A stretch of DNA of 33,447 bases from a virus, in the IMG/VR virus record IMGVR_UViG_3300001533_001131, positions 1-33,447 of that record. The stretch is one strand, 5' to 3'. Shown here in pieces: positions 24,349 through 33,447 of the stretch. The first letter of the stretch is position 1; each line of letters begins with the position of its first letter. Both the position numbers and the translations under genes were made by a program. Below the pieces are notes generated by a model, which was not told the origin of the DNA, did no database searches, and saw only the letters and a list, made by a program, of their open reading frames with translations.

Positions 24349-26226
24349 ATGGGAATATTTGGTAGTGGATTAAAAGGAGGACAAGGTTTTTATTTAGGAT
24401 ATCAATCTAGTCCTACTCCTCAATTTTCAGATCCAATGGCAACGACAATGCTTGCTAAACAATATGCAGGAAGAGGTATGATGGACGGATTAGGTTTAAA
24501 AGAACCTAAAGGCGTTGGATTAAATCAACAAACAATAGAATCACGAGAATTATATGTAGGATTAAATCAACAATTATCAAATGTAGGTAGTCAATTAGAA
24601 ACTGTATTAAAAGAATATGGTGGAGATTTAAAAAAGGCACAAGAAGATGAAAGATGGTCTAATGCTATGGGTAATTTACAAGAATTAAATTCTATGGCAG
24701 GAGCATATAAAACAGGAACTGATTTATTAAAGTCCAATAAAATGTCCCAAGTAAAATATAAAGAAGAAGTTAGTCAAAAAAAAGCACAAGATTCTTATGT
24801 ATTAGATGAAGAGAATAAAATGAGATTTTTGTATAATACTCCAGAAGGTGGAATTAAGTTTGGGGTACAAGGTCAAGAAGAAGCAATAATGGAACAAGGA
24901 GGTCAATTATTAATCCAAGATGCTAATGGATTAAGACCTTTTCAGGGGGAAGAAAATCCATATTTAACTTATGGACAATATATTAATGCACAAGAAGCAT
25001 TACCTCTTATTGAAAAAACAGAGAATGGATATAAGCCAGTAGTACCACAAGTAATAACTCCTTATAAAGCAGGAACATTTACTACAGCATTAGAAAATTA
25101 TATCAATGGTGCTGCTAGTGCATTTAGAGGTTCTTCAGCAGGAGGGTTTGGTATGCAAAAAGGTGGTATAGCAGGAGATGTTGATGGTATTAGTGAAGGA
25201 CAAAGTTATTTAGTTAGTTATAAAAATTCAGGTAGATCAAATAATGCAGCTTTAAATGCAGCAGCAGATTGGTTTGTAACATCATTAAATGCAGAAGAAA
25301 GTAAAGACTTATATAACGAATATTATAAATATAAAAATACTACAGAGTCTAAAGGAAGTATGCAAGATTTTATATCGGGTAAATTGGCAGCAGAGATTGA
25401 GCCAAGGAGAGCAGTAGATACATCTTCTAGTGTAAGTTTTGGAGGACAAGTCGGAGGATCGGGTGGAACATTTTCTAAAGAAGAAGCTCTTAGTACTACA
25501 GTTTCTAATGCTCAAAAGATAGTAGAAGATATGGGAATAAAAAAGAATGTAAAAATACATACTAAAAACAGAAGAGAAGGTTTTGCAGGAAGTCAAATAT
25601 CTAATTTAGATGTTACAGTTGGTAATAATTCAAGACAAAATGTCAATCTATGGAACTCTATGATTACTAAAGAAAAGGTTGAAAAAGATGGAGTGAATTT
25701 TGAACAATCTAAAACTTCTATAACAGAATTTGTCCCAGAAGGTGGAACTATTTTTATAGGTACAGAATCTAATCTTATGGAAATTAATGTATGGGAAAAT
25801 ACTATTAAATATAAAGGAAAAACTGTACCTTTGGATTATAAATTAGGAGATGGTATTTTTGTGGAAAATTTTAATGCAAGGGGAATGTCTATTCCAGATC
25901 CAACAAGAAAATATATAAATAAGCAAGAGGGATATGAACAATACTCTAGTAATTATTATACAGCTGCAAATGTTAGATTTGCCGAAGATGCTTTATATGC
26001 GTTGACAGAACATGGATTAGGCTTAGAAGGTGTTCAAATGGCAGGGAAAGGCAGAAAATATATAGAAGGAACATTAAGGAACAGTTTTGGGGTTAATCCT
26101 GATGATTATCAACAAGAAGTATGGATTGGATTAAATCCAACAGCATTAGACAATCTAAATAAAGCAGAAGGAACAATAGCAAAAGAAACTGGTGCATTTC
26201 ACACAGGAATGGAATTAGAACAATAA
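24349..26226 (+). CDS. Large cargo-like virion protein, 625 residues
   Basis: The N-terminus is Gly-rich (GIFGSGLKGGQGFYLGYQSS), with helical Gln/Asn-rich sequence to about 150. A middle region holds short Gly-rich loops (SAGGFGMQKGGIAGD and SSVSFGGQVGGSGGT). The C-terminal half is more beta-rich (residues about 380-520). There is no catalytic motif or signal peptide that I recognise. It lies directly upstream of the giant helicase-bearing gene, 10 bases before its ATG. Among crAss-like phages this slot holds virion cargo proteins. A role in DNA delivery is inference from position. Confidence 0.6.
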   Translation: MGIFGSGLKGGQGFYLGYQSSPTPQFSDPMATTMLAKQYAGRGMMDGLGLKEPKGVGLNQQTIESRELYVGLNQQLSNVGSQLETVLKEYGGDLKKAQEDERWSNAMGNLQELNSMAGAYKTGTDLLKSNKMSQVKYKEEVSQKKAQDSYVLDEENKMRFLYNTPEGGIKFGVQGQEEAIMEQGGQLLIQDANGLRPFQGEENPYLTYGQYINAQEALPLIEKTENGYKPVVPQVITPYKAGTFTTALENYINGAASAFRGSSAGGFGMQKGGIAGDVDGISEGQSYLVSYKNSGRSNNAALNAAADWFVTSLNAEESKDLYNEYYKYKNTTESKGSMQDFISGKLAAEIEPRRAVDTSSSVSFGGQVGGSGGTFSKEEALSTTVSNAQKIVEDMGIKKNVKIHTKNRREGFAGSQISNLDVTVGNNSRQNVNLWNSMITKEKVEKDGVNFEQSKTSITEFVPEGGTIFIGTESNLMEINVWENTIKYKGKTVPLDYKLGDGIFVENFNARGMSIPDPTRKYINKQEGYEQYSSNYYTAANVRFAEDALYALTEHGLGLEGVQMAGKGRKYIEGTLRNSFGVNPDDYQQEVWIGLNPTALDNLNKAEGTIAKETGAFHTGMELEQ

Positions 26227-26236
26227 AACAAAAAAA

Positions 26237-29200
26237 ATGGGAAAACAAATAAAAAACGAAGGATTACAAGGAGCAGTACAACAAAGAACAGAAAACGAAG
26301 GTCGTCCTGTTTCCGGCAATGGTTATTTTGAATTAATTTCACAAGGTGTAGATCCTATAAAGGTAGCAGAAAATGGTACTAAATTAAGACTTGAATCTTA
26401 TGATCAAGTTAAAAGCGTTTATGGTCAAAATTTTACAGATCCAAATACAGGGGAGTTTAATGAGCAAGATTTTGATAAAATGTATAAATCTGCTAATAGT
26501 GAAGTGGATTATTATAATAGTATCAATTATGATGATTTAAAACAAACTACTACATATAAACTTGGTAAACTTTGGGGGTTTAAAGACCCAACAAGAACTG
26601 TATTACAAAATTCAGGAATAGCCCAAGAAACCAATTTTTTAAATCCTACAACACGTTTTCCTCAATATCATAGATTAGACACTGATGAAAAAATAGCTAC
26701 TAAAAAGGGCTATTATAGAGATTTTAATGAAGAAACAGGAGAGTGGAAATTAAAGAAAATAACATGGCAAGATAAGGTTAATCCAGTTACTCCATTAGTA
26801 TTAAAATATAGGGAAGATAAGAATGGGAATATTGAACCTATGTGGGAAAAATTACTGATAGGTAAAAATCGCACAGAGGCAGAAACTATATATTCATGGT
26901 TTGGATCAAATGAAAGATATGGAGGTGATGGGCTCTCTCATTTTTTTGGTGGTTTATTCAATGGTGCTATTGCAGGTACTTTAAATTCATTTGCATGGAT
27001 GGCAGAAAGAACAATGGGGCAAGCTCCTATTGGTGCTCCATTAAATGTAGATAAGTTGCAAAATGCTTATGAATTTAGTCCTGAAGAATATCAGCAATTA
27101 TTAAGTGGAGAAGAAATTGCCAAACAGTATTTTCATAATAATTCAGGAGAAACAAGATATATGCCTTTTTCTTTTGATGATGCGAAATTTATGCGATTAA
27201 ATGAAAAGACTGGTAATTGGGAATATAAAGAAAGTACTGGTACTATGCAAAGTGCAATGTTTAGTTCTTTAGTAACGCTAACAGAACAAATGAAATATAA
27301 GCCTGCTGCTGCAAAGCAAGAAGGAGTTCTTGAAGACAGTGGATCTTTTGGCGATAAATATTTTTGGGGAGATTTAGGAGATGGTATTGGATTTATGTTA
27401 CCTATGATAATAGGAGCAGGAGCAGTAACAAAACTTATACCTGCATCTACCAAGATGGTTCAAAAAGCACCTAGTATTATATCTAGGTTAACAAAAGGAA
27501 CAAAGGTTGTATCTAAAGCTTCCAGTAAAGGAACGCAAGTAGTTAAGAATATTCCTAAAATGGTTAATAAAAGTATTAAGGTTAAGCACAACTTAGCAAG
27601 AGGTACAATGACTTATATGGGTACACAGGCTGAATTAGCCGGAGTATGGAAAGAAGGGAAAGAATCAGGGTTAACAGATAGAGATTTAAGTAGTGTAATG
27701 ATTACTGCTTCTCCTTCTATTATGGCAGCAGAATGGTTATTTGCTACTCCAAGATATTTAAAAGCATTTTTACCTTCCAAGTTTGGAGTTGATAGGGCAA
27801 TAAAAAACAATGTAAAGCAAATTGCAAAATTATCAGAGAAGATGCTTTATAAGGGTTCAAAACATGAAGCTATAAAACGAATTACATTAAATAACCTTAA
27901 ACATCAATCTGTTGCATTTATGAAAAATGCTCCTGATCTTGTAAGACAAGCACAAAATTATAAAGTTGGAGCATTTGTATATAATACATTACGAGCAGGT
28001 AGTGGAGAGATGATACAAGAAAATCTGGAAGAGCATTATATTGATATTACAAAAGGTATTTATGATAAGAGATGGGCTGAAGAATATGCTGTTCCTGGTA
28101 TGGGTAAGTTTGGTGTTGATATGACAAATACGTGGATTTCTGTTCCTTCTTTATGGGGTAGTAGAGAATGGTGGGAGAGAACAAAAGAAGTAGCAAAAAT
28201 AAGCTTTATTGTTGGTGGATTATTTGGAGCAAATGCCAAGACTAAATCAATGGATTATGGAGTAGATGCTATTGTAGATCATTTAATTAAAAATGGAGCA
28301 GAAGGGATAGATGCCCAAGCAGCACAATTAAAAAAGATGCATAAAGATTTATGGCAAAAAGGGCAACAAGGAAGGAATGATAAGGATTTCAATAATATGC
28401 TAATTACTAATGAAGAAGGTGGTACTTCTGTAGTAGCAGCAGAAAATATAGAGGGATTAGAAGCCGGTACTCCTTTAAGCAATCAAAATGATATTAATTA
28501 TCAATTACAAATACAACAGATAGATATTATAGCTGAAATGATAAAAGAATCGGGAATTGCAGATGTTAATTCTTTAGAGAATTTTGTTGGTAAAGAACAA
28601 ATGGCAAAAGATTATTGGACACATTTTGTAGAGTTAAGAAACGTACAGGACCAAGTAAAAGAAATAGAAGAACAATTAAAAGATACTAAATTAAACGAAC
28701 AAGAAAAAGCTGCATTAGAAGTACAAAAAAATGATTTGTTGAATGGTTCTTCTAAAGAGTTACAAGAAATGGAAGAAAAGTATTCTTTAAAGAATGGGGA
28801 GATAACTCCTGAAACAACGGCAAAAGTAAAAGAAGAAATTGGAGAAAATATTCATTTATTGTATAATAGATTACTGGGAATTAGGGCTAACTATTTAAAA
28901 CTTAAATTAGGAGATAAGCATGAAAGTTCTATTGTAGGATTACAAGAAAGAGTAAATGGGTATTTAGAGAAAAGACCTGGAGAAAAATTTTCACGTAAAT
29001 ATATTGATGCATTAAGACTTGATATTTTTAAAAAGAAATTCAATAATAAATATGAGGCGTCTATCCCAATGGATGAAATGACTTATGGGAGGATGAATGC
29101 TGTAATACAAATCGCTCAACCGTTAAGAGAAGAGAATAGACGTTCTGTTTTAAAAGATAGAGCAGAAAGACGAGAAAAATCACAAGAGCCATTAGGAAGC

Positions 29201-32200
29201 GTTAGAGAGAGTTTAAAGGAACTTTTTGGAGAAGACATAAATAAAGGAATAGGTTCTATCAATAAAACGATAACATTAGAAGGACTTAAACAGATAGAGA
29301 GAGCATTAACCTCTATTAATAAAGAAAAGTCTTTAATAGAGACTGGTATTAATAAAGAAGATGCAGGATATGTATTAGAGTTAAATAAGCTTGCGAATAA
29401 ATTACAAGAAAGATTAATTAATGAGGGGAATATGGAGTTAGCCATGTCTGAAGAAATGGGAAGAATAACAAGTTTAACAGGAGAAACAAATAAGATAAAA
29501 GAAATAGAATCCGGTTATACAGTACAAGATGATGCTAATTTCTTAATGAAAGTATTAGGATTTGATGTATTAAAAGCTTTTCAAGAAGAAATAGATCTTA
29601 ATAATCCAAGTATTCCTAGACACATACAGAGTGCGGAAAATGTAATTATTCAATATCAACAAATGTCAATGTTTAATGATATTATGAATGTTATGAAAAA
29701 AGGGGAATTAAGTAAAGATGAAGAGAATTTCCTTGATGAGATTTCATATAATCAATTAATGTCTGATATGTTGCAAGATAAAGTAGAAGGAGAAACTTTA
29801 AGTGAAGTTGGTAGAGTAATAAATGAAGAAACTATAAAAGCTATTAATGAAGAATTAAAAAACTTACAAGAATCTTTTGATACTTTTAAAGAAAATTATA
29901 ATGCAACTGCATCTCAAAGAGCAGAAAAGGAAACAAAAAAACGACATGTTAATACTATTAACAGAGGAGATATGTTGAGGGAGTTACAAAGTTGGTTTTC
30001 TAATATTTCTGATAATGGAGAAGTTTCTGAAATGAGCAAAGTAAATGCATCAAAAGAAACTATAGTTCAAAAACTAAAAAGTATTACTTTCCCTGATGGT
30101 AAAAATTTATTTGACTTATTATTTGATCCTGGAACAGGACTTATAAATAATAAAATATTTCCTTTATTAGAGGAATTAAAAGCTGAATATAAAAAGGTAG
30201 AGGATTTGTCAGAAGAAGGACAAAGTTCTTTACTTTATAATGATGAAAATATATTAGAACTGGAAAGAAAAACTAAAGAAGCTATTATAGAAGTAGAATC
30301 TTTATTATATAAAGCGTATAGTGAGTTCGGTATTGAAGAAATGTCTTTTACAAACGAACAAGGAACTGTTGTTAAAGAAAATATAGATCTAAAAAAGGCT
30401 TTTTTTACAGAAGCTATGGAAGCTTTTTTAGTAAATTGTGATGCTAAGCTTGGAAATCTTGAAGGTAGTTTATATAACTCTGGTAATAGCAATACTTATT
30501 TCGCTGAAGAGAATGAATTGATTAATTCACAAGAATCATTAATTTATGATGATAACCCTACAAGATCAAGTTTTTCTTATATGCAAATAGAAACTCATTT
30601 GAATACAATATTAAATCTTGACATGAATGAGTTTAATAAATTCAAAAAAAAAGAGGCTAAGAATATTTCACAAGGTAATGGAAACGTTCAACATATTTGG
30701 ACTATAGAGCAAGAAAATTTAATAGCAGCAGGTATAGCTTTTATTAAATCAAAAGGAAAATTTATAGGACAAAAAACTCCTATTTCTGATTTTGGTCCTA
30801 GTGCTGTTACAGATATAGAATATGTTTATTTATTTAGTGATGAAAATTTTGATAGTAATCCTCAATATTTAGCTAACAATGTAGCAAAACTGTTAATAAG
30901 CGGATATAGTGGTAGTGGGAAAACTCAAATGGTAGTTCCTATGCTTGTTAAGTTTTTTGAAGGAAATACAAATGTTGAGTTTGCAACTACTGCTCCAGGA
31001 CAAATTAGCGATACATTAAACAATATAGTAAAAGCTAATACTGAACAAGCAGATGTAGCAGGATACGATCATAAAAGTTTACTTTCAGATAAAACATTAG
31101 CTGAAATAAAGTTCAAAGCAAAAGAAGATAATCAAGTTGTTCTTATCCTTGATGAAGCTGCAAAACTGTCAAGAGAGCAGATAGATAAATTAGGACAATT
31201 AAGAAATGAAAATGTAGTTATTATAGGATTAGGAGATTCAACACAATCTTCTTATCTTTCAACAAATAAAAAAGGTATATTGGAATATGATGTAATGGGA
31301 GTAGAATTTTCAAGAGGAGCATATAATGTTCCTTCTATTACGACAAAACATCGAAGTAATAATATAGAACAATTCCAATTACTCGAAACACTTTCTAATG
31401 CCATAAGAAAAATTAAAACAGGAACAGAAATATCTAATGTTATACTTAAAGGAACAATGGATAATCTTTCTTATTTTAAAGATGCAGAAGGTAGAAAGAG
31501 TGGTATAGAATTTAAAAAAACAGCTGAAGATGTAATAACTGAATTTAAGAATAGTAAGAATAATGGGAGTTCTGCTTTAGTTTTTGCATTAAAAGCAGAA
31601 GCTGATGCATTTAAAAAAGAAAATCCTGAATTAGCAGATAGAGTAAAATATATTTTAACAGATGCAAAAGGGTTAGAAGTAAATAAAGAAGACTCCAATT
31701 CTATTCAAGGACAAGAATATGATAATGTGTATATTGCTTTTGAATATAAAGATAATGGAGATTTTAATAAAATAGGAAAAGATACTGTTGATAAAGGTTC
31801 AATGAATAAATTTCAAATAAAAAACCTTGTTACAGCTATAGGACGATTAAAAACAAATTCAAAAGGAGATGGATATTTAGCTTTACCACAGATAAAAGGT
31901 ATAGGGTCTTCTAATCAAGTGGCTAAAAAAAGTGATATTCCTGTAGTATTAGTTGAAGATTTAGATATTGATACTCTTGATAAAAATACTGCTTTAAATG
32001 AATATATACAATCTATTAATCCAGAACAAAAATATTTAGATCCAAATGCAAAGGAAGTAAATAAAAAAAGCAATCCTAAACCTTCAGATAATAGTGATGA
32101 TTCAGGCTTTGTAAAATATGATGTAGTAAATTATAAAGGAGAAATTTATTATGTAGTTGGAAAGACTAATGATAACAAATTAAAACTATTAAAACTTGAT

Positions 32201-33447
32201 GATTTAAGTTTAAATAATCCAATAGAAGTTTTATCTGATGATGTTACTATTGTAGATAGCAACTTATATACAGATATTTTCGTGAATGATCCTGTTAAAA
32301 ATATTTCTCCTGTTTTTGTAAATAATCATTTTAGATTAGTAAATGGGAAAATTAAATTTGATAAAAGAAAACAAAGAACAAGAGAAATAGAAAAAGCTAA
32401 TTTAGTATTAAATCTTATTGCTAAATTAGATGAAGGGAAAAATGTTAAATTACAATTAAAGAAAGCTGTTCGTAATAAGAAAATTGTTTTATATGCTGAA
32501 TATGAAGGAAAAGTTTTATTTATATTACATACAGGTACTCATTTCAGAAATACATTTAATCCAAAACAGATAGAATTATTTCATAAAGCTAAGAGTAAAA
32601 AATCTGGAGAAGTAGTAGGAAGTGCAACAATAAGCCGAGAAACTTTAGCAAAAACTTTTATCAATAATGTCAAAGATACAGTAAATGATAATCCTAAATC
32701 ATTAGATGATTATTTGATGATGATAAATGAATTTAATAAAAGTGGTTCAGGTATTACTTTTCAAATAAAGGAAAATGATAAGACAGAACCTTTGTTTGAA
32801 AGAACAGGAGATAAGAAAAAGGGAAATTTTAATCAAAGGATATATATTGAAGTTTATAAAGATGGAAAAAAATTAGAAGGAAGAGATACCTTTGTATATT
32901 TTGATACTAATATGAATGAGGGTTTTGTTGAAAAGATAAAAAATGAAACTTTTGGAGAATGGGGTATTTTAGATCAAGTAACAAGTGATAAAAAAGGATA
33001 TATTTCTAACTTTTATCTTGTAACAAATACCAAAACAGATATATTAGGAGAAACATTAAGACAAAACAGAAGTCGATTTGTCAATATTGATAAAGATGGC
33101 AATATGACAATTAAAGATGAATTTAAAAAATACTTTAAAATAAAAAAAATAAAAAGAGGAGTTTATACAAAAGAACAAATAGATTTTAGAATTCCTGATG
33201 GAACAACTATAGAGGGGTTAAAAAAATATGTAGAGGGTGTTGTGGAGCTATTTGATACAATGCAAAAGGAATTATTTATTCCTATAAGTATGCAAGAAGC
33301 AACAAAAGATTATGAGAAATTAGATACAAAAAATGTAACAGTAAAATACACTCCAACAATAAATGATTTTTCAGTAGAGTTATCAGTAGATGAGAGTATA
33401 GATCCACCTTCAAATGATAAAAATATTGAGGCTGAAAGAGCTGATAT
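26237..33447 (+). CDS. Giant cargo-like protein with an SF1 helicase domain (partial at right edge)
   Basis: The frame is open from ATG 26237 to the window end, at least 2,403 codons. Residues 1-~800 are structural-like, with hydrophobic Gly-rich segments near 382-402 (GIGFMLPMIIGAGAVTKLI) and 650-662 (ISFIVGGLFGANA). About 800-1500 is charged coiled-coil-like sequence. A superfamily-1 helicase follows: motif I GYSGSGKTQ (1556-1564), II LILDEAA (Asp1639), III GDSTQ (from 1666), a TKHRS motif IV region, V SIQGQEYDNVYI (1822-1833) and VI VTAIGRL with Arg1870. The C-terminal region (about 1950 on) is unassigned. Start follows an A-rich leader (CAAAAAAA). Position after other cargo genes suggests a packaged, ejected protein; helicase chemistry is inferred from the motifs. 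Confidence 0.85.
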   Translation, partial: MGKQIKNEGLQGAVQQRTENEGRPVSGNGYFELISQGVDPIKVAENGTKLRLESYDQVKSVYGQNFTDPNTGEFNEQDFDKMYKSANSEVDYYNSINYDDLKQTTTYKLGKLWGFKDPTRTVLQNSGIAQETNFLNPTTRFPQYHRLDTDEKIATKKGYYRDFNEETGEWKLKKITWQDKVNPVTPLVLKYREDKNGNIEPMWEKLLIGKNRTEAETIYSWFGSNERYGGDGLSHFFGGLFNGAIAGTLNSFAWMAERTMGQAPIGAPLNVDKLQNAYEFSPEEYQQLLSGEEIAKQYFHNNSGETRYMPFSFDDAKFMRLNEKTGNWEYKESTGTMQSAMFSSLVTLTEQMKYKPAAAKQEGVLEDSGSFGDKYFWGDLGDGIGFMLPMIIGAGAVTKLIPASTKMVQKAPSIISRLTKGTKVVSKASSKGTQVVKNIPKMVNKSIKVKHNLARGTMTYMGTQAELAGVWKEGKESGLTDRDLSSVMITASPSIMAAEWLFATPRYLKAFLPSKFGVDRAIKNNVKQIAKLSEKMLYKGSKHEAIKRITLNNLKHQSVAFMKNAPDLVRQAQNYKVGAFVYNTLRAGSGEMIQENLEEHYIDITKGIYDKRWAEEYAVPGMGKFGVDMTNTWISVPSLWGSREWWERTKEVAKISFIVGGLFGANAKTKSMDYGVDAIVDHLIKNGAEGIDAQAAQLKKMHKDLWQKGQQGRNDKDFNNMLITNEEGGTSVVAAENIEGLEAGTPLSNQNDINYQLQIQQIDIIAEMIKESGIADVNSLENFVGKEQMAKDYWTHFVELRNVQDQVKEIEEQLKDTKLNEQEKAALEVQKNDLLNGSSKELQEMEEKYSLKNGEITPETTAKVKEEIGENIHLLYNRLLGIRANYLKLKLGDKHESSIVGLQERVNGYLEKRPGEKFSRKYIDALRLDIFKKKFNNKYEASIPMDEMTYGRMNAVIQIAQPLREENRRSVLKDRAERREKSQEPLGSVRESLKELFGEDINKGIGSINKTITLEGLKQIERALTSINKEKSLIETGINKEDAGYVLELNKLANKLQERLINEGNMELAMSEEMGRITSLTGETNKIKEIESGYTVQDDANFLMKVLGFDVLKAFQEEIDLNNPSIPRHIQSAENVIIQYQQMSMFNDIMNVMKKGELSKDEENFLDEISYNQLMSDMLQDKVEGETLSEVGRVINEETIKAINEELKNLQESFDTFKENYNATASQRAEKETKKRHVNTINRGDMLRELQSWFSNISDNGEVSEMSKVNASKETIVQKLKSITFPDGKNLFDLLFDPGTGLINNKIFPLLEELKAEYKKVEDLSEEGQSSLLYNDENILELERKTKEAIIEVESLLYKAYSEFGIEEMSFTNEQGTVVKENIDLKKAFFTEAMEAFLVNCDAKLGNLEGSLYNSGNSNTYFAEENELINSQESLIYDDNPTRSSFSYMQIETHLNTILNLDMNEFNKFKKKEAKNISQGNGNVQHIWTIEQENLIAAGIAFIKSKGKFIGQKTPISDFGPSAVTDIEYVYLFSDENFDSNPQYLANNVAKLLISGYSGSGKTQMVVPMLVKFFEGNTNVEFATTAPGQISDTLNNIVKANTEQADVAGYDHKSLLSDKTLAEIKFKAKEDNQVVLILDEAAKLSREQIDKLGQLRNENVVIIGLGDSTQSSYLSTNKKGILEYDVMGVEFSRGAYNVPSITTKHRSNNIEQFQLLETLSNAIRKIKTGTEISNVILKGTMDNLSYFKDAEGRKSGIEFKKTAEDVITEFKNSKNNGSSALVFALKAEADAFKKENPELADRVKYILTDAKGLEVNKEDSNSIQGQEYDNVYIAFEYKDNGDFNKIGKDTVDKGSMNKFQIKNLVTAIGRLKTNSKGDGYLALPQIKGIGSSNQVAKKSDIPVVLVEDLDIDTLDKNTALNEYIQSINPEQKYLDPNAKEVNKKSNPKPSDNSDDSGFVKYDVVNYKGEIYYVVGKTNDNKLKLLKLDDLSLNNPIEVLSDDVTIVDSNLYTDIFVNDPVKNISPVFVNNHFRLVNGKIKFDKRKQRTREIEKANLVLNLIAKLDEGKNVKLQLKKAVRNKKIVLYAEYEGKVLFILHTGTHFRNTFNPKQIELFHKAKSKKSGEVVGSATISRETLAKTFINNVKDTVNDNPKSLDDYLMMINEFNKSGSGITFQIKENDKTEPLFERTGDKKKGNFNQRIYIEVYKDGKKLEGRDTFVYFDTNMNEGFVEKIKNETFGEWGILDQVTSDKKGYISNFYLVTNTKTDILGETLRQNRSRFVNIDKDGNMTIKDEFKKYFKIKKIKRGVYTKEQIDFRIPDGTTIEGLKKYVEGVVELFDTMQKELFIPISMQEATKDYEKLDTKNVTVKYTPTINDFSVELSVDESIDPPSNDKNIEAERAD
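30902..31852 (+). other. SF1 (UvrD/RecD-like) helicase core within the giant ORF
   Basis: All the motifs expected for an SF1 nucleic-acid helicase occur in order over about 315 residues: Walker A GYSGSGKT, Walker B ILDEAAK, motif III GLGDSTQS, motif IV-like TKHRSNN, motif V IQGQEYDNV and motif VI-like VTAIGRLK. Key residues (the Walker A Lys and Thr, the Asp-Glu of motif II, the Gln of motif III and the Arg of motif VI) are present, so ATPase activity looks intact. The reading frame is continuous on both sides, so it is a domain and not a separate gene. Confidence 0.85.

Noticed and set aside
30902-31852. Helicase as a separate gene
   Set aside because: The reading frame is continuous through both sides from 26237 to the window end, with no stop, leader or overlap that would suggest a separate start.
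1-33447. tRNA or rRNA genes, insertion sequences with inverted repeats, group I or II introns in genes
   Set aside because: I saw no cloverleaf-like sequence, transposase, or split conserved gene other than the TerL intein; absence is by eye only and short tRNAs could be missed.

Overview
The window looks like the late (lysis, packaging, virion morphogenesis) arm of a crAss-like podovirus (order Crassvirales) infecting a member of the Bacteroidota. The DNA is visibly AT-rich. All credible genes lie on the + strand, tightly packed with ATGA or TAATG overlaps. Most starts are preceded by A-rich leaders of the type TTTAAAAAATAAAAAATG rather than Shine-Dalgarno sites, as is usual in Bacteroidota. 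The order TerL, portal, scaffold-like gene, major capsid protein, connector/ring-type proteins, one ~1,400-residue 'muzzle/stabilization'-type protein, then several cargo-like proteins ending in a giant ORF is the layout of the crAss-like structural module. These assignments come from sequence features, family knowledge and gene order; no search was run.

Layout. 1-81: end of an upstream gene. 93-2102: small basic protein, then a lysis cassette (holin-like protein, membrane-anchored Amidase_3, spanin-like protein). 2112-8554: packaging (possible small subunit, TerL, portal); TerL carries a 358-residue intein with a LAGLIDADG endonuclease inside its P-loop. 8563-10434: a disturbed region with a candidate promoter, a gene whose 3' half is a patchwork of short near-exact repeats and is out of frame at its end, and a perfect-length 149-bp tandem duplication. 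10375-16242: scaffold-like protein, major capsid protein, and three head/connector proteins, closed by a clear intrinsic terminator. 16316-23025: ring-type and small proteins, then the muzzle-type protein. 23057-33447: cargo-like genes, ending with an ORF open at the right edge (at least 2,403 codons) that contains a complete set of superfamily-1 helicase motifs.

Most unusual points. (1) The TerL intein lacks a nucleophilic first residue (Asp1) but has the Trp/Cys/Thr triplet at block B:12, F:4 and G:5 that defines class 3 inteins. (2) An SF1 helicase is embedded in a giant, probably virion-associated, protein. (3) The 9054-10434 region shows stepwise, very recent segmental copying, first in frame and then out of frame. 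This is either a genuine hypervariable locus or an assembly artefact.

Working together: holin, amidase and spanin would open the host envelope; TerL would fill, through the portal, a capsid built from MCP on the scaffold-like protein; ring and muzzle proteins would form the short tail; and the cargo proteins, including the helicase-bearing giant, would probably be packaged and delivered with the DNA.
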